From Bradyrhizobium rifense (GTDB lineage: Bacteria > Pseudomonadota > Alphaproteobacteria > Rhizobiales > Xanthobacteraceae): a stretch of 64,000 nucleotides of DNA. The notes beneath the pieces were generated by a model that searched no databases, was not told the DNA's origin, and saw only the letters and a list, made by a program, of their open reading frames with translations. Below are positions 56,415-64,000 of this stretch, piece after piece; positions within the stretch are counted from its first letter, which is position 1; each line of letters begins with the position of its first letter. The DNA lies in the NCBI RefSeq assembly GCF_008123425.1, contig NZ_VSSS01000008.1, positions 1 to 64,000 of the forward strand, given 5' to 3'. Both the position numbers and the translations under genes were made by a program.

Positions 56415-57632
56415 ATGGATGACGTGGCGACAGCGACAGCGACACCAACGCAAGAAGCGAGCCGGGAGACGGATACCGCACCGCTGTTCCGGCCGTACCG
56501 CCTTGGTCCATTCAATCTGCCCCATCGCGTGGTCATGGCCCCGCTGACGCGCTCGCGCGCCCGCCAGCCCGGCAATGTGCCGGGCGTGCTGGCGGCCTGC
56601 TACTATGCGCAGCGCGCCTCGGCCGCGCTGATCGTCAGCGAAGCGACGCAGGTGTCGATGCAGGGTCAGGGCTATGCCTGGACACCCGGCATTCATAGCC
56701 GCGAGCAGGTCGAGGCGTGGCAACGTATTACCGACGCGGTGCATCAGGCGGCGGGCCTGATGTTTTGCCAGCTCTGGCACGTCGGCCGCATTTCACATCC
56801 GGCGCTACAGCCCGACAACATGCTGCCCGTCGCTCCCTCGGCCATTATCCCTGCTGGAAAGGCCTTCATCGAGAACGAGCGTGGCGAAGGCACGCTCGTT
56901 CCCTTTATACGACCTCGCGCACTTGAAATTGAGGAGATGCCCTACGTGCTGGCGCAATATGTGCGTGCCGCAAAGAATGCAGTGGCGGCCGATTTCGATG
57001 GCGTGGAGATTCACGCGGCGAACGGATATTTGATCGACCAGTTTGTCGAGAGCGGCACCAATCGGCGCGCCGACGCCTACGGCGGCTCGGTGGAGAACCG
57101 CAGCCGCCTGCTGTTTGAAATCGTCGAGGCCCTGATGCGGGTCTGGGGACCGGATCGCATCGGCGTGCGCATATCCCCGATGGGAAAATTGAACGACATA
57201 CATGACGACAACGCGCAAGCAACCTTTGGCTATGTGGCCGAACGACTGAGCGAATATAAGTTGGCGTATCTGCATATGGTCAACCCTGCGCTGGAGCAGA
57301 TGCAGAATGGGACGGAGCCCGATCCAGACGCTCTCGATATGGCGAAGCTGGTCCGGAACAGGTTCAGTGGAACCCTGATCGTGGCAGGAGGCTTCGATGC
57401 CGAGAGCGGAGCACAGTGGCTTCGGGAGGGATGGGCCGATCTGATCGCGTACGGCCGGAAATACCTCGCAAACCCCGACCTGCCAGAGCGTCTGCGTCAG
57501 GGCGCGGCGCTCAACGCCGATGATCCCAGCACTTACTACGGGGGAGGTGAGAAGGGATATACCGACTATCCGTCGCTGGCCCAGGACCGCGGCGAACAGC
57601 CTAAGACGTGCGTGGACCAGAGCTGGCGATAA
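56415..57632 (+). CDS. NADH:flavin oxidoreductase, Old Yellow Enzyme family
   Basis: A 405-residue FMN enzyme. LFRPYRLGPFNLPHRVVMAPLTRSRA is the OYE start. QLWHVGRISH lies in the substrate site. DFDGVEIHAANGYLIDQFVESGTNRRADAYGGSVENRSR carries the proton-donor Tyr and the FMN contacts. IVAGGFDAESG and LIAYGRKYLANPDLPERL close the barrel. It reduces activated C=C bonds or nitro esters with NAD(P)H. ATG at MDDVA is chosen (GGAG 6 nt upstream). A GTG inside the box is open but not credible. A decayed copy is at 27362. Confidence 0.9.
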   Translation: MDDVATATATPTQEASRETDTAPLFRPYRLGPFNLPHRVVMAPLTRSRARQPGNVPGVLAACYYAQRASAALIVSEATQVSMQGQGYAWTPGIHSREQVEAWQRITDAVHQAAGLMFCQLWHVGRISHPALQPDNMLPVAPSAIIPAGKAFIENERGEGTLVPFIRPRALEIEEMPYVLAQYVRAAKNAVAADFDGVEIHAANGYLIDQFVESGTNRRADAYGGSVENRSRLLFEIVEALMRVWGPDRIGVRISPMGKLNDIHDDNAQATFGYVAERLSEYKLAYLHMVNPALEQMQNGTEPDPDALDMAKLVRNRFSGTLIVAGGFDAESGAQWLREGWADLIAYGRKYLANPDLPERLRQGAALNADDPSTYYGGGEKGYTDYPSLAQDRGEQPKTCVDQSWR

Positions 57633-57658
57633 TCAAGCTGGCATTTTGCAATAGCGCA

Positions 57659-57672
57659 TTGATGGCCGTCAT
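57659..57672. promoter_or_regulatory. FixK/FNR-like box upstream of aldehyde dehydrogenase
   Basis: TTGAT-GGCC-GTCAT; centre 65 bp before the ATG. Confidence 0.5.
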
Positions 57673-57730
57673 GGTCTATCTGATCGGCGTAGTGCCGCCC
57701 GGCCGAGCGTGATACGAGGATCCATGCGCC

Positions 57731-59098
57731 ATGACATTTCAATCCATCAACCCCACCACCGGTGAGCCGTTTGCAACGTATGACGAATGGCCGACCGAGG
57801 AGGCACACGACGTCGTCTGCAAGGCTCATCGGGATTACCTTGCCTGGCGCCGAACCGGTTTCGAACACCGCGCTTCGCTGATGCGCAACGCAGCCGAGAT
57901 CCTGAACAAGAAGGCGCGCGAATATGCGCAACTAATGGCGGAGGAGATGGGAAAGCCCCTCCAGGACGGCATCGCGGAAGCGGAGAAATGTGCCCTGGCC
58001 TGCGAGTTCTTTGCCGACAATGCGGAGAATTTCCTGACCCGTCACCCGGTATGGACGGAGGCACGCAGGACCTTCGTTGCGTTCAATCCTATCGGGGTGG
58101 TGCTCGCGGTAATGCCCTGGAATTTCCCGTTCTGGCAGGTCTTTCGCTTTGCGGCACCGAGCCTGATGGCGGGCAATGCCGCACTGCTCAAACATGCCTC
58201 GAACGTGCAGGGTTGTGCGCTCGCGATCGAACAGATCTTTCGCGACGCAGGCTTTCCCGAAAATCTGCTCCGCACATTGATGATCACAAGCAAGCAAGTC
58301 GAGGCCGTGATCGGGCATCGCTTCGTACGCGCGGTGACCCTGACGGGCAGCGGCGCCGCCGGGCGCGCCGTCGCGAGCAAGGCTGGCGCCATGCTCAAGA
58401 AGACGGTTCTCGAGCTCGGCGGCAGCGACCCCTATCTGGTCCTGGAAGATGCCGATATCGACTCCGCCGCCGCCATATGCGCCAGAGGGCGGCTGCTGAA
58501 TTCGGGCCAGAGCTGCATCGCTGCCAAGCGATTCATCGTGGTCGAAAAGGCCAGACCGGCTTTCGAGAAACGCTTCGTCGAGCTGATGAGTCAGACCAAA
58601 ATGGGAGACCCGTTCGAGCATGGGACAGAGATAGGTCCGCTGGCGCGGCACGATTTGCGCGACAGGTTGCACCGGCAGGTCGTCGCCAGCATCGGAAAGG
58701 GTGCACGCCTGCTGCTCGGCGGCGTCGTGCCCAATCATCCGGGAGCCTACTACCCGCGGACGGTTCTCACCGACGTGAGGAAAGGCATGCCGGCCTATGG
58801 AGAGGAATTGTTCGGTCCGGTTGCGGCAATCATCCCGACCCGGAACGAGGCCGAGGCGATTGCGGTCGCGAACGACAGCCCATTCGGACTTGGCGGCGCC
58901 GTGATCACCCGCGATCTTGCGCGCGGGGAAAGGATCGCAGAGTTCGAGATCGAATCGGGAATGGTCTTCGTCAACGACAACGTTCGTTCCGACCCGAGAG
59001 TGCCTTTCGGAGGTATCAAGGAAAGCGGCTATGGGCGTGAATTGTCCTGCTATGGCATCAGGGAGTTCGTCAACATCAAGACCGTGATAGTGGCGTGA
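57731..59098 (+). CDS. NAD(P)-dependent aldehyde dehydrogenase (succinate-semialdehyde type)
   Basis: A 455-residue ALDH. MPWNFPFWQVFRFAAPSLMAGN is the cofactor/oxyanion region. Glu228 in LELGGSDPYLVLEDAD and Cys262 in NSGQSCIAAKRF are catalytic. EELFGPVAAIIPTRNEAEAIAVAN and the RVPFGGIKESGYGREL end are typical. Family placement is the Sad/GabD-like group oxidising succinate or related semialdehydes. No partner transaminase is nearby. The box lies upstream. Confidence 0.9.
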   Translation: MTFQSINPTTGEPFATYDEWPTEEAHDVVCKAHRDYLAWRRTGFEHRASLMRNAAEILNKKAREYAQLMAEEMGKPLQDGIAEAEKCALACEFFADNAENFLTRHPVWTEARRTFVAFNPIGVVLAVMPWNFPFWQVFRFAAPSLMAGNAALLKHASNVQGCALAIEQIFRDAGFPENLLRTLMITSKQVEAVIGHRFVRAVTLTGSGAAGRAVASKAGAMLKKTVLELGGSDPYLVLEDADIDSAAAICARGRLLNSGQSCIAAKRFIVVEKARPAFEKRFVELMSQTKMGDPFEHGTEIGPLARHDLRDRLHRQVVASIGKGARLLLGGVVPNHPGAYYPRTVLTDVRKGMPAYGEELFGPVAAIIPTRNEAEAIAVANDSPFGLGGAVITRDLARGERIAEFEIESGMVFVNDNVRSDPRVPFGGIKESGYGRELSCYGIREFVNIKTVIVA

Positions 59099-59116
59099 GG
59101 CGCCTTGCTCCGCGGC

Positions 59117-59578
59117 TCATGAGGCTGCAGGCGCGGCCGATGGCGCATGCTGGCGCAACCATTGGCGCAAAGCCTCGGCACCCACAGCACCAGCGCGTTG
59201 CGCGACGATATTTCCTTTATGGAACAGCATCAGCGTTGGAATGCTTCGAATGTTGTAACGGGCCGACAGCTCGGCTTCGGCCTCTGTGTCAACCTTCAGA
59301 AAACGAAGTTCGGGTTCGAACTCGCCGGCGGCGCGCTCAAAAACCGGTGCCATCACCTTGCAGGGCCCGCACCACTCCGCCCAAAAATCGACCACGACGG
59401 GAATATCGTTGAGCTGGATGTGGGTGGCAAAGCCGCGAGCGGAAACCGGCGTCGGATGCCCCGTAAACAGGAGTTGGTGGCAATGGCCGCATTTCGCCCG
59501 GCGCGCATCTTTCCCGGCCGGAATTCGGTTGATGCTCGTGCAATGCGGACAAACGATGTGGCGACCTTGTGCACTCAT
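59117..59578 (-). CDS. trxC: Thioredoxin 2 (TrxC)
   Basis: A 153-residue thioredoxin with an N-terminal zinc ribbon (CPHCTSINRIP ... CGHCHQLL) and the active site VVDFWAEWCGPCKVMAP. The cis-Pro loop is RSIPTLMLF. TrxC is the zinc-containing, stress-linked thioredoxin. The start MSAQGRH is the family start; a longer frame adds nine residues. It is the third gene of an operon, 23 bp after the aldo/keto reductase. Confidence 0.92.
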   Translation of the reverse strand: MSAQGRHIVCPHCTSINRIPAGKDARRAKCGHCHQLLFTGHPTPVSARGFATHIQLNDIPVVVDFWAEWCGPCKVMAPVFERAAGEFEPELRFLKVDTEAEAELSARYNIRSIPTLMLFHKGNIVAQRAGAVGAEALRQWLRQHAPSAAPAAS

Positions 59579-59601
59579 GTCGGATGGCTCCCGAATTGGC
59601 C

Positions 59602-60453
59602 TCAATGCGTCGCCAGAGGTTGTTTGCGGTCGGGCGGCGGAAAGATCTCATCGAGATCGGCGAGATCCTGTGGCGTCAGGCGAACGTCGAGCGCACCACG
59701 GTTCTCGCGAACATGCTCCGGCTTGCCCGACTGCGGTATCGCACATACGCCGTCCTGGCGCAGCACCCAGGCCAGCGCAACTTGGGCCGGGGTCGCGCCG
59801 AGCCGAGCCGCAATCGTCTTGAGTGTGACATGACGCAACACGTGGCCCTGCTCGATCGGCGAATAGGCTATAACGGGAACGCCGCTGCGCTGGCACCACG
59901 GCAAGAGGTCGAACTCGATTCCGCGGCGCTCGAGATTGTAGAGCACCTGATCGGTCGCGACGTTGGTACCAGCGGGCAAGTCGACTAGTTCCTGCATGTC
60001 GCCGATATCGAAATTACTAACACCCCAGCTCCGGATCTTGCCTGCGCCCACTAAACCCTCGAAAGCATCGACGGTTTCTTCCAGCGGAGTGAGTCCTCGC
60101 CAATGCAGCAGATAGAGATCAATCTCATGCACCCCAAGCCGGGCAAGACTTCGGTTGCAAGCCGCTATCGTGCCTTGTCGGGTGGCGTTCTGAGGCAGCA
60201 CCTTGCTCACCAGATAGATCTCGTCGCGCCGTCCCTTGATGGCCTCGCCGACAAGCCTTTCGGCGCCACCGTCGGCGTACATTTCGGCCGTGTCGATCAG
60301 GTTCATGCCGAGATCGATGCCGAGACGTAGCGCTTTGATCTCGTTGGGCCGGTTCAGCGGATTCTCGGCCATGTGCCAGGTCCCTTGGCCGAGCATTGGA
60401 ATGTGCTCACCTGAAGGAAGTACGATAGTACGGGTGGCCTCCGTTGCGATCAT
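59602..60453 (-). CDS. Aldo/keto reductase
   Basis: A 283-residue AKR barrel. The catalytic tetrad is visible: Asp and Tyr in [15 protein letters not shown], Lys in [12 protein letters not shown] and His in [28 protein letters not shown] and [13 protein letters not shown] bind NADPH. It likely reduces reactive aldehydes such as methylglyoxal. It follows the exported protein gene by 18 bp and precedes trxC. Confidence 0.9.
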   Translation of the reverse strand: MIATEATRTIVLPSGEHIPMLGQGTWHMAENPLNRPNEIKALRLGIDLGMNLIDTAEMYADGGAERLVGEAIKGRRDEIYLVSKVLPQNATRQGTIAACNRSLARLGVHEIDLYLLHWRGLTPLEETVDAFEGLVGAGKIRSWGVSNFDIGDMQELVDLPAGTNVATDQVLYNLERRGIEFDLLPWCQRSGVPVIAYSPIEQGHVLRHVTLKTIAARLGATPAQVALAWVLRQDGVCAIPQSGKPEHVRENRGALDVRLTPQDLADLDEIFPPPDRKQPLATH

Positions 60454-60471
60454 GGGTGACTCCTCTGTCTT

Positions 60472-60885
60472 TCACTGCAGACTAATTTTCACGCATAACC
60501 CGGCGTGACGGATGGCGCAAAACTGAACATCGCCGCTGCCTGGATCGATAAACCAGATCACCGGCAGGAACGGGTTGAATATCGTGGAGCCCGTCACTGG
60601 ATGCGCCACATATGCCTCGTTTAGCGATGGCCGGCCGATCGTCGGGTCGAGCTTGATGCACGAACCATTGTTCGCCGTCACGTCACGATAATCGTAGCGC
60701 GCCGAACATACAAAAAATTGATTTTCCTTCTTGTCGATCACATAGGCCGTGGCGGTCCGATAAGAGGCGTTGGACTTCACATCCGGCTCAGGGAGCAACT
60801 CGTAGCGCACGCTGCCTTGGGTGAACGCTGGGGATGCGACAGCGATCGCGAAACACGTGGCAATGCCTTGCATCATCTTTCGCAT
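60472..60885 (-). CDS. Exported hypothetical protein
   Basis: A 137-residue protein with a signal peptide (MRKMMQGIATCFAIAVASPAFTQG). The mature part has three cysteines (FVCSARYDYRD, NGSCIKLDP, AIRHAGLCVKI) and a beta-rich pattern. No known family. It is the first gene of an operon with AKR and trxC, 57 bp from a perfect box. A start eight codons earlier is open, but the signal peptide fits better from MRKMM. Confidence 0.7.
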   Translation of the reverse strand: MRKMMQGIATCFAIAVASPAFTQGSVRYELLPEPDVKSNASYRTATAYVIDKKENQFFVCSARYDYRDVTANNGSCIKLDPTIGRPSLNEAYVAHPVTGSTIFNPFLPVIWFIDPGSGDVQFCAIRHAGLCVKISLQ

Positions 60886-60935
60886 GGCCAATCCCGAACG
60901 AATAACCACGCTAGCCCGCTCCTGGCGAGGAAGCG

Positions 60936-60949
60936 TTGACCGCTGTCAA
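60936..60949. promoter_or_regulatory. Perfect FixK/FNR-like box upstream of AKR-trxC operon
   Basis: TTGAC-CGCT-GTCAA; centre 57 bp from the first start codon. Confidence 0.7.
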
Positions 60950-61093
60950 TTCAGGAATGGAAACGGGCATTGCTGGCCGATAGCTGGCCAGGGCTGATCA
61001 GTCGATGTTACCCTCGCCATGCCGTCGGCGTTCGTTGCGCGCATGATCACACTGCGACCGCCCGACAAGATGCGCCTCTCATAGGGCTGTGAG

Positions 61094-61270
61094 ATGAGGC
61101 GTTACATGCAGAGGAACGTTGCCCCGGTTCCCTGTCCGGTATGTGGAGCGCTGGACCGCTTCGTGATTGCAGCGACGGGTAAATTCGAACTAATATACGT
61201 CAATTGTCCGGGCGGCGATCCGCTGTATTGGCCCCGCCTCGCGAATAGCGAACTGCGTCCGCCTCAGTGA
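61094..61270 (+). CDS. 58-residue zinc-ribbon-like protein
   Basis: A short protein with CPVCG near the N terminus and a single further Cys in VNCPGGDPLYW, so only a half zinc ribbon is obvious. GAG lies near the ATG but no strong ribosome-binding site. It resembles short Bradyrhizobium hypotheticals; function unknown. It may be non-coding. Confidence 0.4.
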   Translation: MRRYMQRNVAPVPCPVCGALDRFVIAATGKFELIYVNCPGGDPLYWPRLANSELRPPQ

Positions 61271-61344
61271 GGGCTCGCATCTAGCGTGAGGAATAGGCGA
61301 TCGGCAACCCTCATCACATCGAGACCTGTTCCCACTACGCATCG

Positions 61345-61704
61345 ATGCGGCAGATCCACGCCGCCATCGAGCATTGGCGGCATGGTGATTTCGAGTGTGC
61401 GATTGCTCTGGCCAGTACCGCGGCGGAAATGTTGCCCGACGTCGACGAGCCCCATTTCCGGGAGCTGCAAAACATCTCGCGCGTCAATGAGATATCCAAC
61501 TGGTTGATCCGCGGCGCATCTCGAGAGCGCCTGAAAAGCGGTCAAATCGACACGGTAGTCATTGAAGAGCTCGACACCGTCCTCGCGATCCATCGCGCGA
61601 TCCTGAAGTTCGAAGCGGTCTTTTGGAAGGACAAAACCCCGCAGATGAAGAGCTTTCGCAATTGCGCACGCACGCAATGCAGGTCAAATCCCAATCAGTC
61701 GTGA
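61345..61704 (+). CDS. Hypothetical helical protein
   Basis: A 119-residue protein. MRQIHAAIEHWRHGDFECAIALASTAAEMLPDVDEPHF looks like a TPR-like helical pair. INEISNWLI-type and ELDTVLAIHRAILKFEAVF segments follow the pattern of a conserved Bradyrhizobium family of unknown role. No clear ribosome-binding site; an upstream in-frame start is possible. Confidence 0.6.
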   Translation: MRQIHAAIEHWRHGDFECAIALASTAAEMLPDVDEPHFRELQNISRVNEISNWLIRGASRERLKSGQIDTVVIEELDTVLAIHRAILKFEAVFWKDKTPQMKSFRNCARTQCRSNPNQS

Positions 61705-61740
61705 GGCAGAGCAGCGTGGTGACTGACACCGGGTGTAAAA

Positions 61741-61754
61741 TTGCTCGTTGTCAA
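61741..61754. promoter_or_regulatory. FixK-like box upstream of exported protein
   Basis: TTGCT-CGTT-GTCAA. The left half deviates (TTGC allowed in reported FixK2 boxes). Centre 78 bp before the GTG at 61826. Confidence 0.45.
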
Positions 61755-61825
61755 CGACAGCGTTGACTCACGACGTTACCATCCAGATCGCGCCCTCAGC
61801 TCCAACATCCCGACGCGAGAGTGAT

Positions 61826-62197
61826 GTGTTCCGAAAGCGCTTGAAACGACCCATTGCCATTTCGGCTGCTTGTATCCTCGCGCTGGCATCGCCGATACTA
61901 TCGGTGCACGCACGCGACGACGGCCGCCATGCCAATTCGCCGCTGAAGGCCTGGTTCGACCAGCTGAGATCAGGCAAGGGACCCTGTTGCTCCGACGCCG
62001 ACGGCACGGCGGTCAGCGATGTCGATTGGGAAACCCGCGACGGCCACTACCGCGTACGGCTCGACAATCAATGGATTGACGTTTCGGACGATGCCGTCAT
62101 CACCGAGCCGAACAGAGTTGGAAGAGCCATGGTTTGGCCAATCCGCAACTATATGGGAACCACGGTCCGCTGCTTCATGCCCGGCAGCATGACTTGA
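61826..62197 (+). CDS. Exported hypothetical protein
   Basis: A 123-residue protein. From GTG it has a textbook signal peptide (VFRKRLKRPIAISAACILAL ... SVHA). The mature domain then reads LKAWFDQLRSGKGPCCSDADG ... DVDWETRDGHYRVRLDNQWIDVSDDAVI, with a vicinal Cys pair and a late Cys. The family is common in Bradyrhizobium, function unknown. The frame is open to a TTG at 61748, but that codon lies in the box, so the GTG is preferred. Confidence 0.75.
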   Translation: MFRKRLKRPIAISAACILALASPILSVHARDDGRHANSPLKAWFDQLRSGKGPCCSDADGTAVSDVDWETRDGHYRVRLDNQWIDVSDDAVITEPNRVGRAMVWPIRNYMGTTVRCFMPGSMT

Positions 62198-62238
62198 TTT
62201 GAAATGCTCGTGATTCATTGATCCCGAGGCACCTGATC

Positions 62239-62400
62239 TTAGACCAGCGCCGGGGTGACTTCCTCCGCCAGTTCGCCGTCAGTGCATGGCTTCTGTAAAA
62301 TCGGCTTCTGCAAAAATCCGTGTCTTGCAATTTCCTTCAACTGGTCCATCTCGCCATTCGCGGTCATCAATATGAATGGCAGACTGCGAGCGTAGAACAT
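62239..62400 (-). pseudogene. Response-regulator receiver domain fragment
   Basis: LPFILMTANGEMDQLKEIARHGFLQKP and then GELAEEVTPALV resemble the last third of a receiver domain (Thr/Ser switch in MTA, Lys in QKP). LQKP is present twice, as a short duplication. The phospho-acceptor half is absent. Confidence 0.45.
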
Positions 62401-62518
62401 CGGGCCTCCAGCCAGCACGTTCAGCGGTCGACTAGATGACTTCCGTCCGCTGTAAATCGGGCCGTGACGTTCTCTGGACGAACCAATTCGAGCGGGCCGG
62501 CTTGAGGCGCAGTACCGG

Positions 62519-63850
62519 TTATGTAGAGTCCTTCTGCCGCTCCGCCGGTAGCTCGGCAATCCGGTCATACTCCTCGGCGATCTTCAGCAGGCGATCGCGC
62601 GAGATTCGCATGCCGAACTGCTCAGCCAAGCGGGCGCGCCATAGCTCTCGACCATTGAGAAGATCGAAACGCCCGCAGGCATTGTCGGTCGTCGCGGCGA
62701 CGAAAATCAATCCGCTGCGCGTTACCACCGCGCCGCCGATGTTTGGCGCGCCGGTCGCCAGCGGCAGCGGCAGGCACAGTTCAAAGGGGCCGGTATCCCG
62801 CGAGGTTCCGAGGGTCACCTTCCACAGCAACATGCGCGTCTTCAAAATCGACGGCAGAGAGCGGGCCCAAGGTGGTGCGGCGCAGGGCGTCCGGAAAATA
62901 CCAAGCCACGGGCGAGCGCAGCGATATAGGGCGTGTTCAGCCCCCTCTTCGGCGGGGGCGCTTCGCCGACCTGGCTGCCGTCGGTAACCTTTTCGCCCTC
63001 AGCGCTGCCGCGCGGGATCAAGCGAATCTGAACGGCATCGTCATGGTGTCGAGCACCATGATCTTGCCCTCGGGATCGATCGGCCGCCGCCCCAGTCGGG
63101 GACGCCATCGAAGGCAGGATGGCCGATGATGCCGTCCGTACCGTGTGGCGGGTAGATGCCGTCATAGCGCAGGCGCCTGAATTCGATCCGGCACATCAGC
63201 TGATCGATCGGCGTCGCGCCCCACATCTGTCTCATTGAGCTTGGCCGGCGTAAGCGACGGCATGCCGACGGAAGACGGCTGGGTCGGTGAAACCGGCTGG
63301 CCTGGCGCGGCCCTGCGGTCTTTCCTCGACCGCTGCGATCGGCGTTCCGTTTTCGCGGTTGAGCAGAAATATCTGGCCCTGCTTGGTGGTTTGCAACAGC
63401 GCTGAGATCACTCCGCCCGAAGGTCCGGGCAGATCGACCAGCGACGGCCCGACCGGGAGGTCAAAGTCCCACTGATCGTGGTGGACGGTCTGGAACGAGC
63501 AGCCTTGTTCGCCGGAGGTGATATCGAGAGCGACAATCGAGCTTCCATATTTGTCGTCGAACGGCCTGCGGCGGCCGATGAAGTAGTCAGGGGTGGCATT
63601 GCCGAGCGGCAGATACACCATATTCCGCTTTTGGGGCGGCACCGCGTCGTCTTCGCGCCTCATGTCCCAGGCCCAGAGCAACGCGCTTGTTTTCGAATGG
63701 CAGGCACGCACGACACCGGATTGGCCCGTCCACCGCCTGATTATCGTGAAGGCGCTGCCGATAATCATGTGGTTGTTGATGACCAGCGGCGGATAGGCCG
63801 AACTGGCGCGCGCTGCGCTCTAGCTCTGCTGCTCGAGCGAGCCCTTGACA
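62519..63850 (-). pseudogene. PQQ-dependent glucose dehydrogenase, multiply frameshifted
   Basis: Segments of a membrane-bound PQQ dehydrogenase (Gcd type) appear in order across several frames: MIIGSAFTIIRRWTGQSGVVRA, HDQWDFDLPVGPSLVDLP, QGQIFLLNRENGTPI, MWGATPIDQLMCRIEFRRLRYDGIYPPHGT, then RGLNTPYIAALARG, LLWKVTLGTSRDTGPF, PLATGAPNIGGAVVTRSGLIFVAATTDN and GRELWRA. At least four frameshifts separate them. The 3' end runs into a separate short helical fragment (RLLKIAEEYDRIAELP). The membrane-anchor N terminus is missing. Confidence 0.85.
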
Positions 63851-63858
63851 GCCATCAA
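63845..63858. promoter_or_regulatory. FixK/FNR-like box upstream of right-edge gene
   Basis: TTGAC-AGCC-ATCAA; centre 115 bp before the ATG at 63967. Confidence 0.55.
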
Positions 63859-63966
63859 TTCCGGCCCGCGCCTCATGTGCTTTATTTTCACAACCGACGG
63901 CAACATCCAACATCGTGAAGCGTTGGGCACACCCTGCCAACCGGTCAAATTGCAAGGAGAGACAGC

Positions 63967-64000
63967 ATGAGAACTTTCGTGATAGGCCTTGCGGGTATCA
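63967..64000 (+). CDS. Start of a gene running off the right edge
   Basis: ATG preceded by GGAG with 8 nt spacing; the first codons read MRTFVIGLAGI, like the start of a signal peptide. A box lies 115 bp upstream. Product cannot be named. Confidence 0.55.
   Translation, partial: MRTFVIGLAGI

Noticed and set aside
57787..59040. 417-codon Arg-rich frame inside the aldehyde dehydrogenase gene
   Set aside because: Alternative frame of a GC-rich gene; the dehydrogenase frame carries all catalytic motifs.
61746..61766. Inverted repeat GTCAACG-N4-CGTTGAC
   Set aside because: Half-sites point outward (GTCAA...TTGAC), opposite to the regulon box; overlaps the better TTGCT-CGTT-GTCAA site.

Overview
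The window looks like chromosome of a GC-rich alphaproteobacterium of the Bradyrhizobium/Rhodopseudomonas group. This is inferred from a hopanoid-type RND exporter, Crp/Fnr proteins of the FixK type, split LigD plus Ku, and many small conserved families typical of these genomes (DUF3305, DUF1931, DUF3775, DUF5335, DUF2267). No rRNA, tRNA, IS element, prophage or CRISPR array was recognised.

The main result is regulatory. A 14-bp palindrome, TTGAC-N4-GTCAA with TTGAT/ATCAA variants, recurs in intergenic DNA along the whole window. Eight copies are perfect, where about 0.06 would be expected by chance at equal base composition. About twenty more copies carry one or two changes. Most sit with their centre 57-80 bp, a few 100-117 bp, before a start codon. 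They precede stress, redox and fermentation genes: poxB, rhomboid/SDH proteases, the DUF1931-usp-Crp/TrxR operon, an SDR, DUF5335, DUF2267, hsp20-lon, hdeD, PRC-barrel and BON proteins, an Old Yellow Enzyme, an aldehyde dehydrogenase, an AKR-trxC operon and exported small proteins. The box fits the FNR/FixK class. Two Crp/Fnr paralogues in the window (43960-44715 and 54329-55090) have an E-T-V-C-R recognition helix and are the obvious candidate readers. Both have a second motif, CGTA-N4-TACGTA, 93-94 bp before their start codons. I read the window as an island of one low-oxygen/stress regulon.

Layout. 0-2.3 kb: decayed terC and split LigD (phosphoesterase and ligase). 2.7-5.1 kb: formate dehydrogenase beta and gamma genes with DUF3305 but no alpha subunit. 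5.7-11.4 kb: two RND exporters around a nonsense-interrupted exported protein. 11.7-18.5 kb: hydrolase, phosphoribosyltransferase/erythromycin-esterase fusion, poxB, rhomboid and SDH protease. 18.5-23.7 kb: marC fragment, FMN reductase, deleted GH15 gene, zwf with an amber codon. 24-31.7 kb: Crp/thioredoxin-reductase fusion, usp, DUF1931, ldh, adh, SDR. 32-37.7 kb: small DUF proteins, PfpI, Ku. 37.8-43.6 kb: exported proteins, usp pseudogene, hsp20-lon, hdeD. 43.8-48.6 kb: crp copy 1, peroxiredoxin and dsbA wrecks, PRC and BON proteins, hsp20. 48.7-52.9 kb: dnaK-grpE-cbpA-cbpM. 53.4-57.6 kb: NYN protein, crp copy 2 with decayed dsbA/hsp20/poxB copies, intact Old Yellow Enzyme. 57.7-64 kb: aldehyde dehydrogenase, AKR-trxC operon, exported proteins and a shattered PQQ glucose dehydrogenase.

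The second theme is decay. At least sixteen genes or fragments are truncated, frameshifted or interrupted, and several keep an intact box upstream. Some are visible duplicates of genes elsewhere in the window. Remnants of a FixL-like kinase and a FixJ-like response regulator are also present. The island therefore seems to have grown by duplication and then been pruned. Three of the lesions lie in homopolymers and could be assembly errors.
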